Assembly (NCBI GenBank): GCA_051861205.1
Contig: JBHYDC010000001.1
Span: 186,001 to 250,000 of the forward strand
Source: JBHYDC01 sp051861205
Lineage (GTDB): Bacteria; Pseudomonadota; Alphaproteobacteria; Rhizobiales; Pleomorphomonadaceae
Direction of reading: 5' to 3'
Length of the DNA: 64,000 bases
Numbering within the stretch: the first letter of the stretch is position 1; each line of letters opens with the position of its first letter. The notes below the pieces were generated by a model. The model worked only from the letters and a program-made list of their open reading frames with translations, made no database searches and was not told the origin of the DNA. The position numbers and the translations under genes are program-made. Below are positions 42,154 to 50,425 of this stretch, piece after piece.

Positions 42154-42747
42154 ATGCTATCCACGGTCGAGATTGCAAGGTCCGCAAACGGGGCCTGGGC
42201 CCTTTTTCGCGGCGACGCGCGCGGCATGCGGGCCTTCGATCAGTCGGTCGAGGGGTTTTGGCGCTCGTTCGGCGTCATCCTGCTACTGCTGCCGGCCATC
42301 GGCATCATCACCGCGTCGGAGCGCATTTCGCTGCTCGACCAAACGCCGTTCACGCCGGAAACCTTCCCCTCGGCCGCCTTCGTCTGGTCGCGTTTGATTG
42401 CGCAGGGTCTCGGCTTCATCGCAACGCCGATCCTGCTCGCGGTCTTCTCCCGCCCGCTTGGCCTTGAAAAGCGCTACGTGCCCTTGGTCGTCGCCTTCAA
42501 CTGGTCCGAGCTTGTCGCGGCAATCCCGGTCACGATCCCCGCACTGCTCCACGTGCTCGGCATCATCGGCGACGAGGCCACGTTGCTGCTCGAACTCATC
42601 GCCTTCGGCATCGTGCTGCGCTATCGCTTCGTCGTCGCACGCGCGGCCACGGGCGGGCCCACCGGCTTCTGCGTCGGCCTCGTCGCGCTCGATCAACTCG
42701 CCACGATCTTCGTCGCCGTCGCGGTGTCCGCCTTCGCCGGCATCTAG
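42154..42747 (+). CDS. Integral membrane protein of unknown function
   Basis: 197 residues, not assigned to a characterised family. Four to five hydrophobic helices are visible (FGVILLLLPAIGIITA, LIAQGLGFIATPILLAVF, LVVAFNWSELVAAIPVTIPALL, LLLELIAFGIVL, LDQLATIFVAVAVSAFAGI). It starts five bases after dapE, so it is co-transcribed. A conserved companion of dapE in related genomes is likely, but a role in lysine metabolism is not shown by the sequence. Confidence 0.85.
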   Translation: MLSTVEIARSANGAWALFRGDARGMRAFDQSVEGFWRSFGVILLLLPAIGIITASERISLLDQTPFTPETFPSAAFVWSRLIAQGLGFIATPILLAVFSRPLGLEKRYVPLVVAFNWSELVAAIPVTIPALLHVLGIIGDEATLLLELIAFGIVLRYRFVVARAATGGPTGFCVGLVALDQLATIFVAVAVSAFAGI

Positions 42748-42845
42748 AACATGATCCCAAAAAGTGGAAACCGGTTTTTGGATAAGATCATGTGGGAACA
42801 AAAGAGCTAGAGCGCCGATCTGATGCAATCAGATCGGGTCATGCT
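42748..42845. repeat. Rhizobial mosaic palindromic element (RIME/RPE-like)
   Basis: Two nested palindromes fill the gap between converging genes. The first has ACATGATC (42749) and GATCATGT arms around CCGGTTTTTGG. The second has GCTAGAGC...GCTCTAGC arms around a CGATCTGAT/ATCAGATCG hairpin. This is the familiar intergenic mosaic element of Rhizobiales. It may act as a bidirectional terminator for the membrane protein gene and betA. Confidence 0.8.
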
Positions 42846-44501
42846 CTAGCGCTGCGCCGTCCGCCAATCCCCGACGATCCACGGCGCCCGCTCGATCCGC
42901 GTCAGCATCGCCCGCCCCAGCACATGATCGGCCACCTTCTCGCCGGTCATGATCGCCGGCCCGTTCAAATTCCCGTTCGTGATCCGCGGGAAGATCGACG
43001 TATCCCCAACCCTCAGCCCCGAAACTCCGATCACGGCTGCCGTGGGATCCACCACCGCCATCCGGTCGTCCGCCGCCCCCATTCGGCAGGTCCCGCAGGG
43101 GTGATAGGCGCTCTCGGCATGCTCCCGCACAAAAGCGTCGATCTTCGCGTCCGATTGCACAGCCGCGCCCGGCGAGATTTCCCGGCCCCGATGCGGATCG
43201 AACGCGACCTGCCTGAACACCTCCCGCGCCAGTCGCACCGCGATCCGGAAGTCCCGCCAGTCGTCCTCGGTCGACATGTAGTTGAACCGGATCCGCGCCG
43301 GCAAACGCGGATCATGTCCGCGCAGCGTCACCGCGCCCCGTGAAGGCGAGCGCATCGGTCCGGTATGGATCTGAAATCCGTGGTCCTCCGCCGGCGCCGT
43401 GCCATCATAGCGAATGGCGGCAGGCAGGAAATGAAACTGGATATCGGGATACTCCACACCCGCCTTGGACCGCAGGAAGGCGCAAGCCTCGAAATGATTG
43501 GTCGCCCCGAGCCCCGACTTGAACAGCAGCCATTCCAGCCCGATCAACCCCTTGGAGATCAGCCCAAGCTTGCCGTTCAGCGTAATCGGCAGCTTCGCCG
43601 CCTGTTGAACATAAACCTCCAGATGGTCTTGCAGGTTCTTCCCCACGCCCGGCCGGTCCGCGATCACAGGAATCCCCAGCGCCTGCAACTCCGCCGCCGG
43701 CCCGATGCCCGACAGCAGCAAGAGCTTCGGCGAGTTGATCGAGGATGCCGCCAGGATCACCTCCCGCCGCGCCCGGATCACCTCGATCTGCCCGCCGCGC
43801 TCCACCTCCACGCCCACCGCCCGCCGCCCCTCGAACAGGATCCGCCGCACCAGCGTCCGCGTGCTCAGCGCCACATTCGCCCGCTTCAATGCGGGCCGCA
43901 GGTAAGCGTTGGCGGCCGACCAGCGCCGGCCCTTCCACACCGTCATCTCCATCGGGCCGAAGCCCTCCTGGCGATATCCGTTGTAATCCTCCGTCCGTCC
44001 GAACCCGGCCTGCTCACCCGCTTCCACGAACGCCTTGTAAAGCGGGTTCCGCCGCTGCCCCCGCGTCACATGCAGCGGCCCATCGATTCCTCGCCAGCCG
44101 TCCTCGCCGCCATGCGCCGTTTCCATCCGCATGAAATACGGCAGCACGTCCGCATAGGCCCAGCCGGCCGCGCCCATCTCTGCCCACGTATCGAAATCGC
44201 GGGCATGACCGCGGACATAGACCATCCCGTTGATCGACGACGATCCCCCGATCACCTTGCCGCGCGGTGTCGCCAGTGCTCGCCCGCCCAGCGCCGGCTC
44301 CGGCTCGGCCCTGAGGCCCCAATCATAGATCGGCATGTTCATCGGATACGACAGCGCCGCCGGCATCTGGATGAACGGCCCTGCGTCGCTCCCGCCATAC
44401 TCCAGCACCAGCACCTGATTGCGCCCGTCTTCCGACAGCCGGTAGGCCAGCGTACTTCCCGCCGATCCCGACCCGACGATCACGTAATCGGCTTCAAACA
44501 T
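42846..44501 (-). CDS. betA: Choline dehydrogenase (GMC oxidoreductase)
   Basis: 551 residues from ATG 44501. Oxidises choline to betaine aldehyde at the membrane with FAD. FAD motif VIVGSGSAGSTLAYRL, GMC signature GKVIGGSSSINGMVYVRGH, second signature AASSINSPKLLLLSGIGP, active-site His in SAYHPCGTCRMG, and the end GNLNGPAIMTGEK. It overlaps the end of betI by eight bases, giving a betI-betA operon. The choline role rests on family plus the betI, betB and choXWV neighbours. Confidence 0.93.
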   Translation of the reverse strand: MFEADYVIVGSGSAGSTLAYRLSEDGRNQVLVLEYGGSDAGPFIQMPAALSYPMNMPIYDWGLRAEPEPALGGRALATPRGKVIGGSSSINGMVYVRGHARDFDTWAEMGAAGWAYADVLPYFMRMETAHGGEDGWRGIDGPLHVTRGQRRNPLYKAFVEAGEQAGFGRTEDYNGYRQEGFGPMEMTVWKGRRWSAANAYLRPALKRANVALSTRTLVRRILFEGRRAVGVEVERGGQIEVIRARREVILAASSINSPKLLLLSGIGPAAELQALGIPVIADRPGVGKNLQDHLEVYVQQAAKLPITLNGKLGLISKGLIGLEWLLFKSGLGATNHFEACAFLRSKAGVEYPDIQFHFLPAAIRYDGTAPAEDHGFQIHTGPMRSPSRGAVTLRGHDPRLPARIRFNYMSTEDDWRDFRIAVRLAREVFRQVAFDPHRGREISPGAAVQSDAKIDAFVREHAESAYHPCGTCRMGAADDRMAVVDPTAAVIGVSGLRVGDTSIFPRITNGNLNGPAIMTGEKVADHVLGRAMLTRIERAPWIVGDWRTAQR

Positions 44502-45078
44502 GGCGCCGCACCACCAGAAGCACATAGTCGCGCACCAGCCGCACCGCTTCTTCCGCCGAAAGGTCGCCGGCCGGCAGCGCCGCCCGCAGCCACAGCCCGT
44601 CGATCATCGCCGCCGCGCCGCGCGCGGTGTCGCGGGCCAGCGGTGCGGGCAACAATTCGGAGAGGGCATGAACGAGATTGGAGTCCAGCCGCTTCAGATA
44701 GATCTTCAAAAGCCGCGCCGCTTCCCGGTCGTGCTGCGATTGCAGGTAGAAGGCCAGCCACGCTGAAATCACCGCCGGCTGAAATTGTTCAGGGGCGAAA
44801 TTCCCCTCGATGATGGCCACCAGCCGTTCCTCCGGCCCCTTCGCCGCGGCAAAGCGCCTGCGGAACTCCGCGCCGAGTTCATCCAGGAGGTGGCGCATCG
44901 TCGCGATCAGCAGGTCTTCCTTGGACCCGAAATAATGGTGCGCCAGCGCTGACGACACACCCGCCCGCTTGGCGATGTTGCCCATGGTTGTCCCCGCCAT
45001 CCCGCGATCGTGTATGGTCTCGATCGCGGCGGAGATCAGGGCGCGCCGGCGAACCGGTTCCATTCCCACTTTTGGCAT
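44494..45078 (-). CDS. betI: TetR-family choline-responsive repressor BetI
   Basis: 194 residues from ATG 45078, preceded by AGGGG seven bases upstream. N-terminal TetR helix-turn-helix: RRRALISAAIETIHDRGMAGTTM, IAKRAGVSSALAHHYFGSKEDLL. The rest matches BetI (FNFAPEQ-like GNFAPEQFQPAVISAWLAFY, IDGLWLRAAL). BetI represses bet genes and is released by choline. First gene of betI-betA, with a perfect inverted repeat 96 bases upstream. Confidence 0.94.
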   Translation of the reverse strand: MPKVGMEPVRRRALISAAIETIHDRGMAGTTMGNIAKRAGVSSALAHHYFGSKEDLLIATMRHLLDELGAEFRRRFAAAKGPEERLVAIIEGNFAPEQFQPAVISAWLAFYLQSQHDREAARLLKIYLKRLDSNLVHALSELLPAPLARDTARGAAAMIDGLWLRAALPAGDLSAEEAVRLVRDYVLLVVRRHV

Positions 45079-45173
45079 GTGCAACCCCTGGTTCGTCCGA
45101 CTTTGACGAAGCCACCCGCCACACCCTGGAGGTTAGTCAGCGCGGTTCGAATGCCGATTCGCCGACGATATTT

Positions 45174-45193
45174 TTGATTGATCCATCAATCAA
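45174..45193. promoter_or_regulatory. Putative BetI operator
   Basis: Perfect inverted repeat TTGATTGAT-CC-ATCAATCAA in the 372-base divergent region between betI (minus) and choX (plus). AT-rich 9-base arms with a short spacer suit a TetR-type dimer such as BetI. It is nearer to betI and could also act on choX. The rest of the region (45079-45450) shows no gene. Confidence 0.6.
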
Positions 45194-45450
45194 CGAAAAC
45201 TTGCGCACCTGGGAATTGGGTGGTTGGATACACCCACGAAAATCTCGCAAGGCCCCGCTCACCCTCCGGAAAAGTCGCAAAGGCAGCGGATCGAGCGGTA
45301 AAGCCAAAAGAGGGCTGGCGGCATGGCTTTTGCTTTGCCGTATCAGGTTGCTAGTCATGGAACGGCGCCGGCAAATGGGGTCGGTTTCGTTCCGAATATT
45401 CAGGAAGGCCCGCGGCAAGGCCGCCAGCCTATATGTGCAGGGAGAGTACG

Positions 45451-46395
45451 ATGAATAAGTTTGCCGCCGCGGCAGTTGGGGCTGCGGTCGTCGCCATGAC
45501 CGCGACATCGGCGCTTGCCGCCGACAGTGAAGCTTGCAAGACGGTTCGCCTGTCCGATGTGGGCTGGACCGACATCACCGCCACCACCGCCACCGCCTCC
45601 GTCATCCTCGACGCCCTCGGCTACACGCCGGACGTCAAGATCCTGTCCGTGCCGGTCACCTACGCCTCGCTGGAAAACAAGGACATCGACGTCTTCCTCG
45701 GCAACTGGATGCCCACGATGGAAGGCGACCTCGGCCCCTACCGCGACAAGGGCACCGTTGAGGTTCTCGGCGCCAATCTCGAAGGCGCCAAATACACGCT
45801 CGCCGTGCCGAAATACACCTTCGACGCGGGCCTCAAGAGCTTTGCTGATATCGCGAAGTTCAAGGACCAGCTCGGCGGCAAGATCTATGGCATCGAGCCC
45901 GGAAACGACGGCAACCGCCTGATCCTGGAGATGATCTCCGGAAAGCAATTCGGCCTCGACGGCTTCGAACTCGTCGAAAGCTCCGAGCAGGGCATGCTCG
46001 CCCAGGTCGCCCGCGCCACCAAGGCCAAGGAGCCCGTCGTGTTCCTCGGCTGGGCGCCGCACCCGATGAACGCCAACTTCGAGATGGAATATCTCTCCGG
46101 CGGCGACGATGTGTTCGGCCCCAACTTCGGCGGCGCCACCGTCTTCACCAACGTGCGCAAGGGTTACGTCCAAGATTGCCCGAATGCGGGCACCTTCATC
46201 TCCAACCTCAAATTCTCCCTTGAGATGGAAAACGAAATCATGGGCGCCATTCTCGACGATGGCGAAGAGCCGAACGCCGCCGCCGCTGCGTGGCTGAAGG
46301 CCAACCCCGACGCCTTCAAGCCGTGGCTCGCAGGCGTTACCACCGTTGATGGCGGCGACGCCGCCGCTGCGGTCGCCACCAAACTCGGCCTCTGA
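45451..46395 (+). CDS. choX: Choline ABC transporter substrate-binding protein
   Basis: 314 residues. Periplasmic binding protein with a 23-residue signal peptide (MNKFAAAAVGAAVVAMTATSALA). OpuAC/ProX-type fold with the choline-binding pattern VGWTDITATTATASVILDALGY, FLGNWMPTMEGD, IEPGNDGNRLIL and VVFLGWAPHPMN, including several Trp/Tyr residues for an aromatic cage around the quaternary ammonium. GGGAGAG lies just before the ATG. First gene of choX-choW-choV-betB. Confidence 0.94.
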   Translation: MNKFAAAAVGAAVVAMTATSALAADSEACKTVRLSDVGWTDITATTATASVILDALGYTPDVKILSVPVTYASLENKDIDVFLGNWMPTMEGDLGPYRDKGTVEVLGANLEGAKYTLAVPKYTFDAGLKSFADIAKFKDQLGGKIYGIEPGNDGNRLILEMISGKQFGLDGFELVESSEQGMLAQVARATKAKEPVVFLGWAPHPMNANFEMEYLSGGDDVFGPNFGGATVFTNVRKGYVQDCPNAGTFISNLKFSLEMENEIMGAILDDGEEPNAAAAAWLKANPDAFKPWLAGVTTVDGGDAAAAVATKLGL

Positions 46396-46403
46396 CGATC
46401 AAC

Positions 46404-46436
46404 GCCGCCGCGCCGAACCTCATTCGGCGCGGCGGC
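46404..46436 (+). promoter_or_regulatory. Intercistronic hairpin between choX and choW
   Basis: A perfect 14-base-pair stem: GCCGCCGCGCCGAA pairs with TTCGGCGCGGCGGC around the loop CCTCA. It starts eight bases after the choX stop, with no U-run, so it is not a simple terminator. It likely protects the choX 3' end or reduces read-through so the binding protein exceeds the permease. Confidence 0.75.
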
Positions 46437-46497
46437 ATGTCCACCTGAAGTCGCAGCCACCGGCCTCACCGGCCATAGCGGAAGAGATCGCTTCCCC

Positions 46498-47367
46498 ATG
46501 GACCTCGCCTTCAGAAACCCCTGGGACATCCTCACGGAAGAAAAACTGCCCGTCGGCAAGGTGGTCAAGCAGGCTGTCGACTGGCTGACGACCAACGCAA
46601 GCGGCCTGTTCGACGCCATCTCCGCCGTCTTGAGCGGCGTCATCAGCGCTATCCTTGCCGTCATTCAATTCCCGCATCCCTTCTTCGCCATTCTCGCAAT
46701 CGCCGCGCTCAGCTGGTGGCTGCGCCGCTCCATCGGCTTCACCGTCTTCGTGGTCGCCGGCCTGCTCTTCATCGTGAACCAGGGCTATTGGAAGGAAACC
46801 ACTGAAACGCTGGCGCTCGTGCTCGCCTCCGCTTTCGTCTGCATGGCGCTCGGCGTTCCCCTCGGCATCGCCGCCGCCCGCCGTCCGTGGCTCAACACCG
46901 CGATGCGCCCCGTGCTCGACCTGATGCAGACGATCCCCACCTTCGTCTATCTCATCCCGGCCCTCATCCTCTTCGGTCTCGGCATGGTGCCCGGCCTGAT
47001 CGCCACGGTGATCTTTGCCCTGCCGGCCTCCATCCGCCTCACCCATCTCGGCATCTCGACCACGCCAACCGCTCTCATCGAAGCGGCCGAAAGCTTCGGC
47101 GCCACGCCCTGGCAGCGCCTCGTCAAGGTCGAAATCCCCTACGCCCTGCCGCAGATCCTCGCCGGCCTCACCCAAACCATCATGCTCTCGCTCTCCATGG
47201 TGGTCATCGCCGCCCTCGTCGGCGCCAACGGGCTCGGCACGCCTGTCGTTCGCGCGTTGAACTCGGTCAACGTCGGCATGGGCTTCACGGCTGGCCTTGC
47301 AATCGTGCTCCTCGCCATCATCCTCGACCGGCTCTGCCGCTCGGACGAGAAGAAAGCGCTGCGATGA
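46498..47367 (+). CDS. choW: Choline ABC transporter permease
   Basis: 289 residues, ProW/OpuAB-type permease. Six or more membrane helices from residue about 55 (FFAILAIAALSWWL, GFTVFVVAGLLFIV, LALVLASAFVCMALGVPLGIAAA, FVYLIPALILFGLGMVPGLIATVIFAL). The EAA loop that docks to the ATPase is EAAESFGATPWQRLVKVEIPYA. The stop overlaps the choV ATG by four bases. Confidence 0.95.
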   Translation: MDLAFRNPWDILTEEKLPVGKVVKQAVDWLTTNASGLFDAISAVLSGVISAILAVIQFPHPFFAILAIAALSWWLRRSIGFTVFVVAGLLFIVNQGYWKETTETLALVLASAFVCMALGVPLGIAAARRPWLNTAMRPVLDLMQTIPTFVYLIPALILFGLGMVPGLIATVIFALPASIRLTHLGISTTPTALIEAAESFGATPWQRLVKVEIPYALPQILAGLTQTIMLSLSMVVIAALVGANGLGTPVVRALNSVNVGMGFTAGLAIVLLAIILDRLCRSDEKKALR

Positions 47368-48443
47368 GCAGCAACAGGTCCGCCGTCCGCTTCGACAAGG
47401 TCGATATCGTCTTCGGCCGCGATCCCGCCCGCGCCTTCCCCGGCATCGATGCCGGCAAGTCCGCCGCCGAGATCAACGCCGCCACCGGCCAGATCGTCGG
47501 CGTGATGAACGCCAGCTTCGAGGTCGGGGAGGGCGAGATCGTCGTCCTCATGGGCCTGTCCGGCTCGGGCAAGTCCACGCTGGTGCGCGCCGTCAACGGT
47601 CTCAACAAGGTGTCGCGCGGCGCCGTCCACCTTGCCGACGTCGACGGCGAGGTGGATGTCACTTCGTGCGACGCCGCGCGCCTGCGCCGCATCCGCCGCA
47701 CCCGCGTCGCCATGGTGTTCCAGCAATTCGGCCTCTTGCCTTGGCGCACCGTCGCGGAAAATGTCGCGCTCGGGCTGGAACTCGCCGGCGTCGATCCGGC
47801 CGAGACCACCCGCCGCGTGAAAGACCAGCTTGAACTCGTCCACCTCACCCATTGGGCGGGCAAGAAAGTCCACGAACTCTCCGGCGGCATGCAGCAGCGC
47901 GTCGGCCTCGCCCGCGCCTTCGCCACCCACGCGCCGATTCTGCTCATGGACGAGCCGTTTTCCGCGCTCGATCCGCTGATCCGAGACAAGCTCCAAGACG
48001 AGCTGTTGGAATTCCAGCGCTCGCTCAAGCGCACCATCCTCTTCGTCAGCCACGATCTCGACGAAGCCATGAAGATCGGCAACCGCATCGTCATCATGGC
48101 GGGCGGGCGGGTCATCCAGGTCGGCACCGCGCAGGAGATCATGCTGAACCCGGCAACGCCCTATGTCGCCGAATTCGTCGCCCACATGAACCCGCTGAAC
48201 GTTCTGCGCGCCTGCGACCTCATGCATCCGGTCGAGGTCGCGCCCGACCTCACCGCCGCCATCCGCCTTCCCGATCAGCCGGCTGCACCCGGCCGCGCCG
48301 CCATCGTGCCCGCCGCGCTTGGCGTGAAGGCCGTCATGAACGCCCGCCTCGTCTCCGGCCGTCCGGTCTATGTCGAGGATGCCGGCCGCATCGTCGGCGC
48401 CATCGACGAGGAAGATATCCTCAAGGGCATTCTGAGGAAGTAA
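47364..48443 (+). CDS. choV: Choline ABC transporter ATP-binding protein
   Basis: 359 residues. Starts at ATG 47364 overlapping choW. Walker A GLSGSGKST, Q-loop VFQQFGLLPWRTV, signature LSGGMQQRVGLARAFA, Walker B ILLMDEPFSALDP, switch His in FVSHDLDEAMKIG. An N-terminal extension (VFGRDPARAFPGIDAGKSAAE) and a short CBS-like C-terminal region follow the pattern of ProV/ChoV ATPases. Confidence 0.95.
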   Translation: MSSNRSAVRFDKVDIVFGRDPARAFPGIDAGKSAAEINAATGQIVGVMNASFEVGEGEIVVLMGLSGSGKSTLVRAVNGLNKVSRGAVHLADVDGEVDVTSCDAARLRRIRRTRVAMVFQQFGLLPWRTVAENVALGLELAGVDPAETTRRVKDQLELVHLTHWAGKKVHELSGGMQQRVGLARAFATHAPILLMDEPFSALDPLIRDKLQDELLEFQRSLKRTILFVSHDLDEAMKIGNRIVIMAGGRVIQVGTAQEIMLNPATPYVAEFVAHMNPLNVLRACDLMHPVEVAPDLTAAIRLPDQPAAPGRAAIVPAALGVKAVMNARLVSGRPVYVEDAGRIVGAIDEEDILKGILRK

Positions 48444-48498
48444 TCTCAGGACAGCCTCCGGCCCGCCAGCACCGCCATCCACTCAGGATCCGACCGTC

Positions 48499-49962
48499 AT
48501 GCGCGCACAGCCAACCGCCTCCCATTTCATCGGCGCCACCTATCTCGACGACCCCCAGGGCCAGCCGATCGAGAGCCGCTACCCCGCCACCGGCGAAACC
48601 ATCGCGGTACTGAATGCCGCCACACTCGAAACCGTCGAGCGCGCCGTCGCCGTCGCCACCGAGGCGCAGAAAGCTTGGGCGGCCATGCCCGGCCGTGAGC
48701 GCGGCCGGATTCTGCGCCGCGCCGCCGATCTCCTGCGCGAGCGCAACCGCGACCTGTCCATCCTCGAAACCCTCGATACCGGCAAGGCGCTCCAGGAAAC
48801 CCTGGTCGCCGACGCCGCCTCCGGGGCCGATTGCTTCGAATACTTCGGCGGCCTCGCCGCGTCGCTGGAAGGCAGCCACATCGATCTCGGCACCGCTTTC
48901 GTCTACACCCGGCGCGAGCCGCTCGGCGTCGTCGCCGCCATCGGCGCCTGGAACTACCCCATCCAAATCGCCTGCTGGAAATCCGCCCCGGCCCTTGCCG
49001 CTGGCAATGCCGTCATCTTCAAGCCGGCGGAAACCACCCCGCTCAGCGCGCTGAAGCTCGCTGAAATCCTGACCGAGGCCGGCCTGCCCGACGGCGTGTT
49101 CAATGTCGTCCAGGGCTATGCCGAAACCGGCCGCATGCTGGTGCGCCATCCCGGCATCGCGAAGGTGTCCATCACGGGCGAATCCGGCACCGGCAAAAAG
49201 GTCATGGCCGACGCCGCGTCCACCTTGAAGCAGGTCACGCTGGAGCTTGGCGGCAAGTCGCCGCTCATCGTCTTTGCCGACGCCGACCTCGATAACGCCG
49301 TCTCGGCGGCGATGCTGGCGAATTTCTACTCCACCGGCCAGATCTGCTCGAACGGCACCCGCGTCTTCGTCGAGCGCAGCATCAAGGACGCCTTCCTCGA
49401 CCGCCTCACCACCCGCACCGAACGCATTCGTCTGGGCGACCCGCTCGACGAGCAAACCCATCTCGGCCCGCTCGTCAGCCTTGAGCACCGCGAAAAGGTG
49501 CTCTCCTACATCGCGCTTGGTAAAAGCGAGGGCGCCCGTCTTGTCACGGGCGGCGGTGTTCCCGCCATCCAGGGCTTCGAGGCCGGCGCCTATGTCGAGC
49601 CCACCGTCTTCGCCGACGTCGCCGACGGCATGCGCATCGCCCGCGAGGAAATTTTCGGCCCGGTCATGTGCGTTCTCGACTTCGAAACCGAAGCCGAAGT
49701 CGTCGCCCGTGCAAACGACACGATCTACGGCCTTGCCGCCGGTGTCTTCACCCACGATCTCGCCCGCGCCCACCGCGTCATCGCGGCGGTCAAAGCCGGC
49801 ACCACCTGGATCAACACCTATAATCTCACGCCGGTGGAAATGCCGTTCGGCGGCATGAAACAGTCCGGCCTTGGCCGCGAAAACGGCCGCGCCGCGCTGG
49901 ATGCGCATACCCAGGTGAAAAGCGTCTACGTGGAAATGGGTGACGTCGCGGCGCCCTACTGA
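48499..49962 (+). CDS. betB: Betaine aldehyde dehydrogenase
   Basis: 487 residues. Oxidises betaine aldehyde to glycine betaine with NAD(P)+. Aldehyde dehydrogenase marks: IGAWNYPIQIACWKSAPALA, KPAETTPLSALKLAEIL, TLELGGKSPLIVF (catalytic Glu) and YSTGQICSNGTRVF (catalytic Cys), EEIFGPVMCVLDF, and the BetB-like end NTYNLTPVEMPFGGMKQSG. Fourth gene after choXWV in the same direction (55-base gap), completing choline uptake and conversion to osmoprotectant. Confidence 0.96.
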   Translation: MRAQPTASHFIGATYLDDPQGQPIESRYPATGETIAVLNAATLETVERAVAVATEAQKAWAAMPGRERGRILRRAADLLRERNRDLSILETLDTGKALQETLVADAASGADCFEYFGGLAASLEGSHIDLGTAFVYTRREPLGVVAAIGAWNYPIQIACWKSAPALAAGNAVIFKPAETTPLSALKLAEILTEAGLPDGVFNVVQGYAETGRMLVRHPGIAKVSITGESGTGKKVMADAASTLKQVTLELGGKSPLIVFADADLDNAVSAAMLANFYSTGQICSNGTRVFVERSIKDAFLDRLTTRTERIRLGDPLDEQTHLGPLVSLEHREKVLSYIALGKSEGARLVTGGGVPAIQGFEAGAYVEPTVFADVADGMRIAREEIFGPVMCVLDFETEAEVVARANDTIYGLAAGVFTHDLARAHRVIAAVKAGTTWINTYNLTPVEMPFGGMKQSGLGRENGRAALDAHTQVKSVYVEMGDVAAPY

Positions 49963-50033
49963 TGCCGCGACCGGCCGTTGCCGCAGCCGCTCAAGCCCCC
50001 TTTTTCCTTGCAAATTTCGCTGCCCATCCGCTA

Positions 50034-50059
50034 CGGTAACGCCTCCGAAACGATTACCG
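50034..50059. promoter_or_regulatory. Inverted repeat upstream of the MarR gene, possible autoregulatory operator
   Basis: CGGTAA (50034-50039) and TTACCG (50054-50059) form an imperfect inverted repeat. A third related half-site GGTTACG follows at 50061, just ahead of the MarR ATG at 50075. Position and symmetry suit a MarR dimer; no experimental consensus is implied. Confidence 0.4.
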
Positions 50060-50074
50060 AGGTTACGCGCGGAC

Positions 50075-50425
50075 ATGCCCGTGGAGATCCGCCCGTCCCA
50101 TGCCCTGAAACTCTGGCACGATGTTTCGCTCGGCATCGTTCGTGATGGTGCCGCCGATCTCAGCCCGCGCCAGATCACGGTGCTGCTCACCGTCTATCTC
50201 GAAGCGCCGCCGCACACCGTTCGCGGGCTTGCCGAAAAGCTCGGCGTCACCAAGCCGGCCATCACCCGCGCGCTCGACAGCATGGGCGAACTGAAGCTCC
50301 TTTCCCGCCGCCGCGACGAGAAGGACCGCCGCAACGTCATCGTCCAGCGCACCGTCGAGGGGTCGCTCTATTTGGAAAAGCTCGCCGACCTCATCGTCGC
50401 CCGCGCCGGGGATCTGCCGCGATGA
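50075..50425 (+). CDS. MarR-family transcriptional regulator
   Basis: 116 residues from ATG 50075 (MPVEIRPSHALKLWHDV). The frame is open further upstream but that part is low-complexity. Winged helix: LSPRQITVLLTVYLEAP, TVRGLAEKLGVTKPAITRALDSM, GELKLLSRRRDEKDRRNVIV. Shorter than typical MarR proteins (about 140-150), with a reduced C-terminal dimer helix. The stop overlaps the ATG of the NlpC/P60 gene by four bases, an unusual coupling of a regulator with a wall hydrolase. Confidence 0.85.
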   Translation: MPVEIRPSHALKLWHDVSLGIVRDGAADLSPRQITVLLTVYLEAPPHTVRGLAEKLGVTKPAITRALDSMGELKLLSRRRDEKDRRNVIVQRTVEGSLYLEKLADLIVARAGDLPR

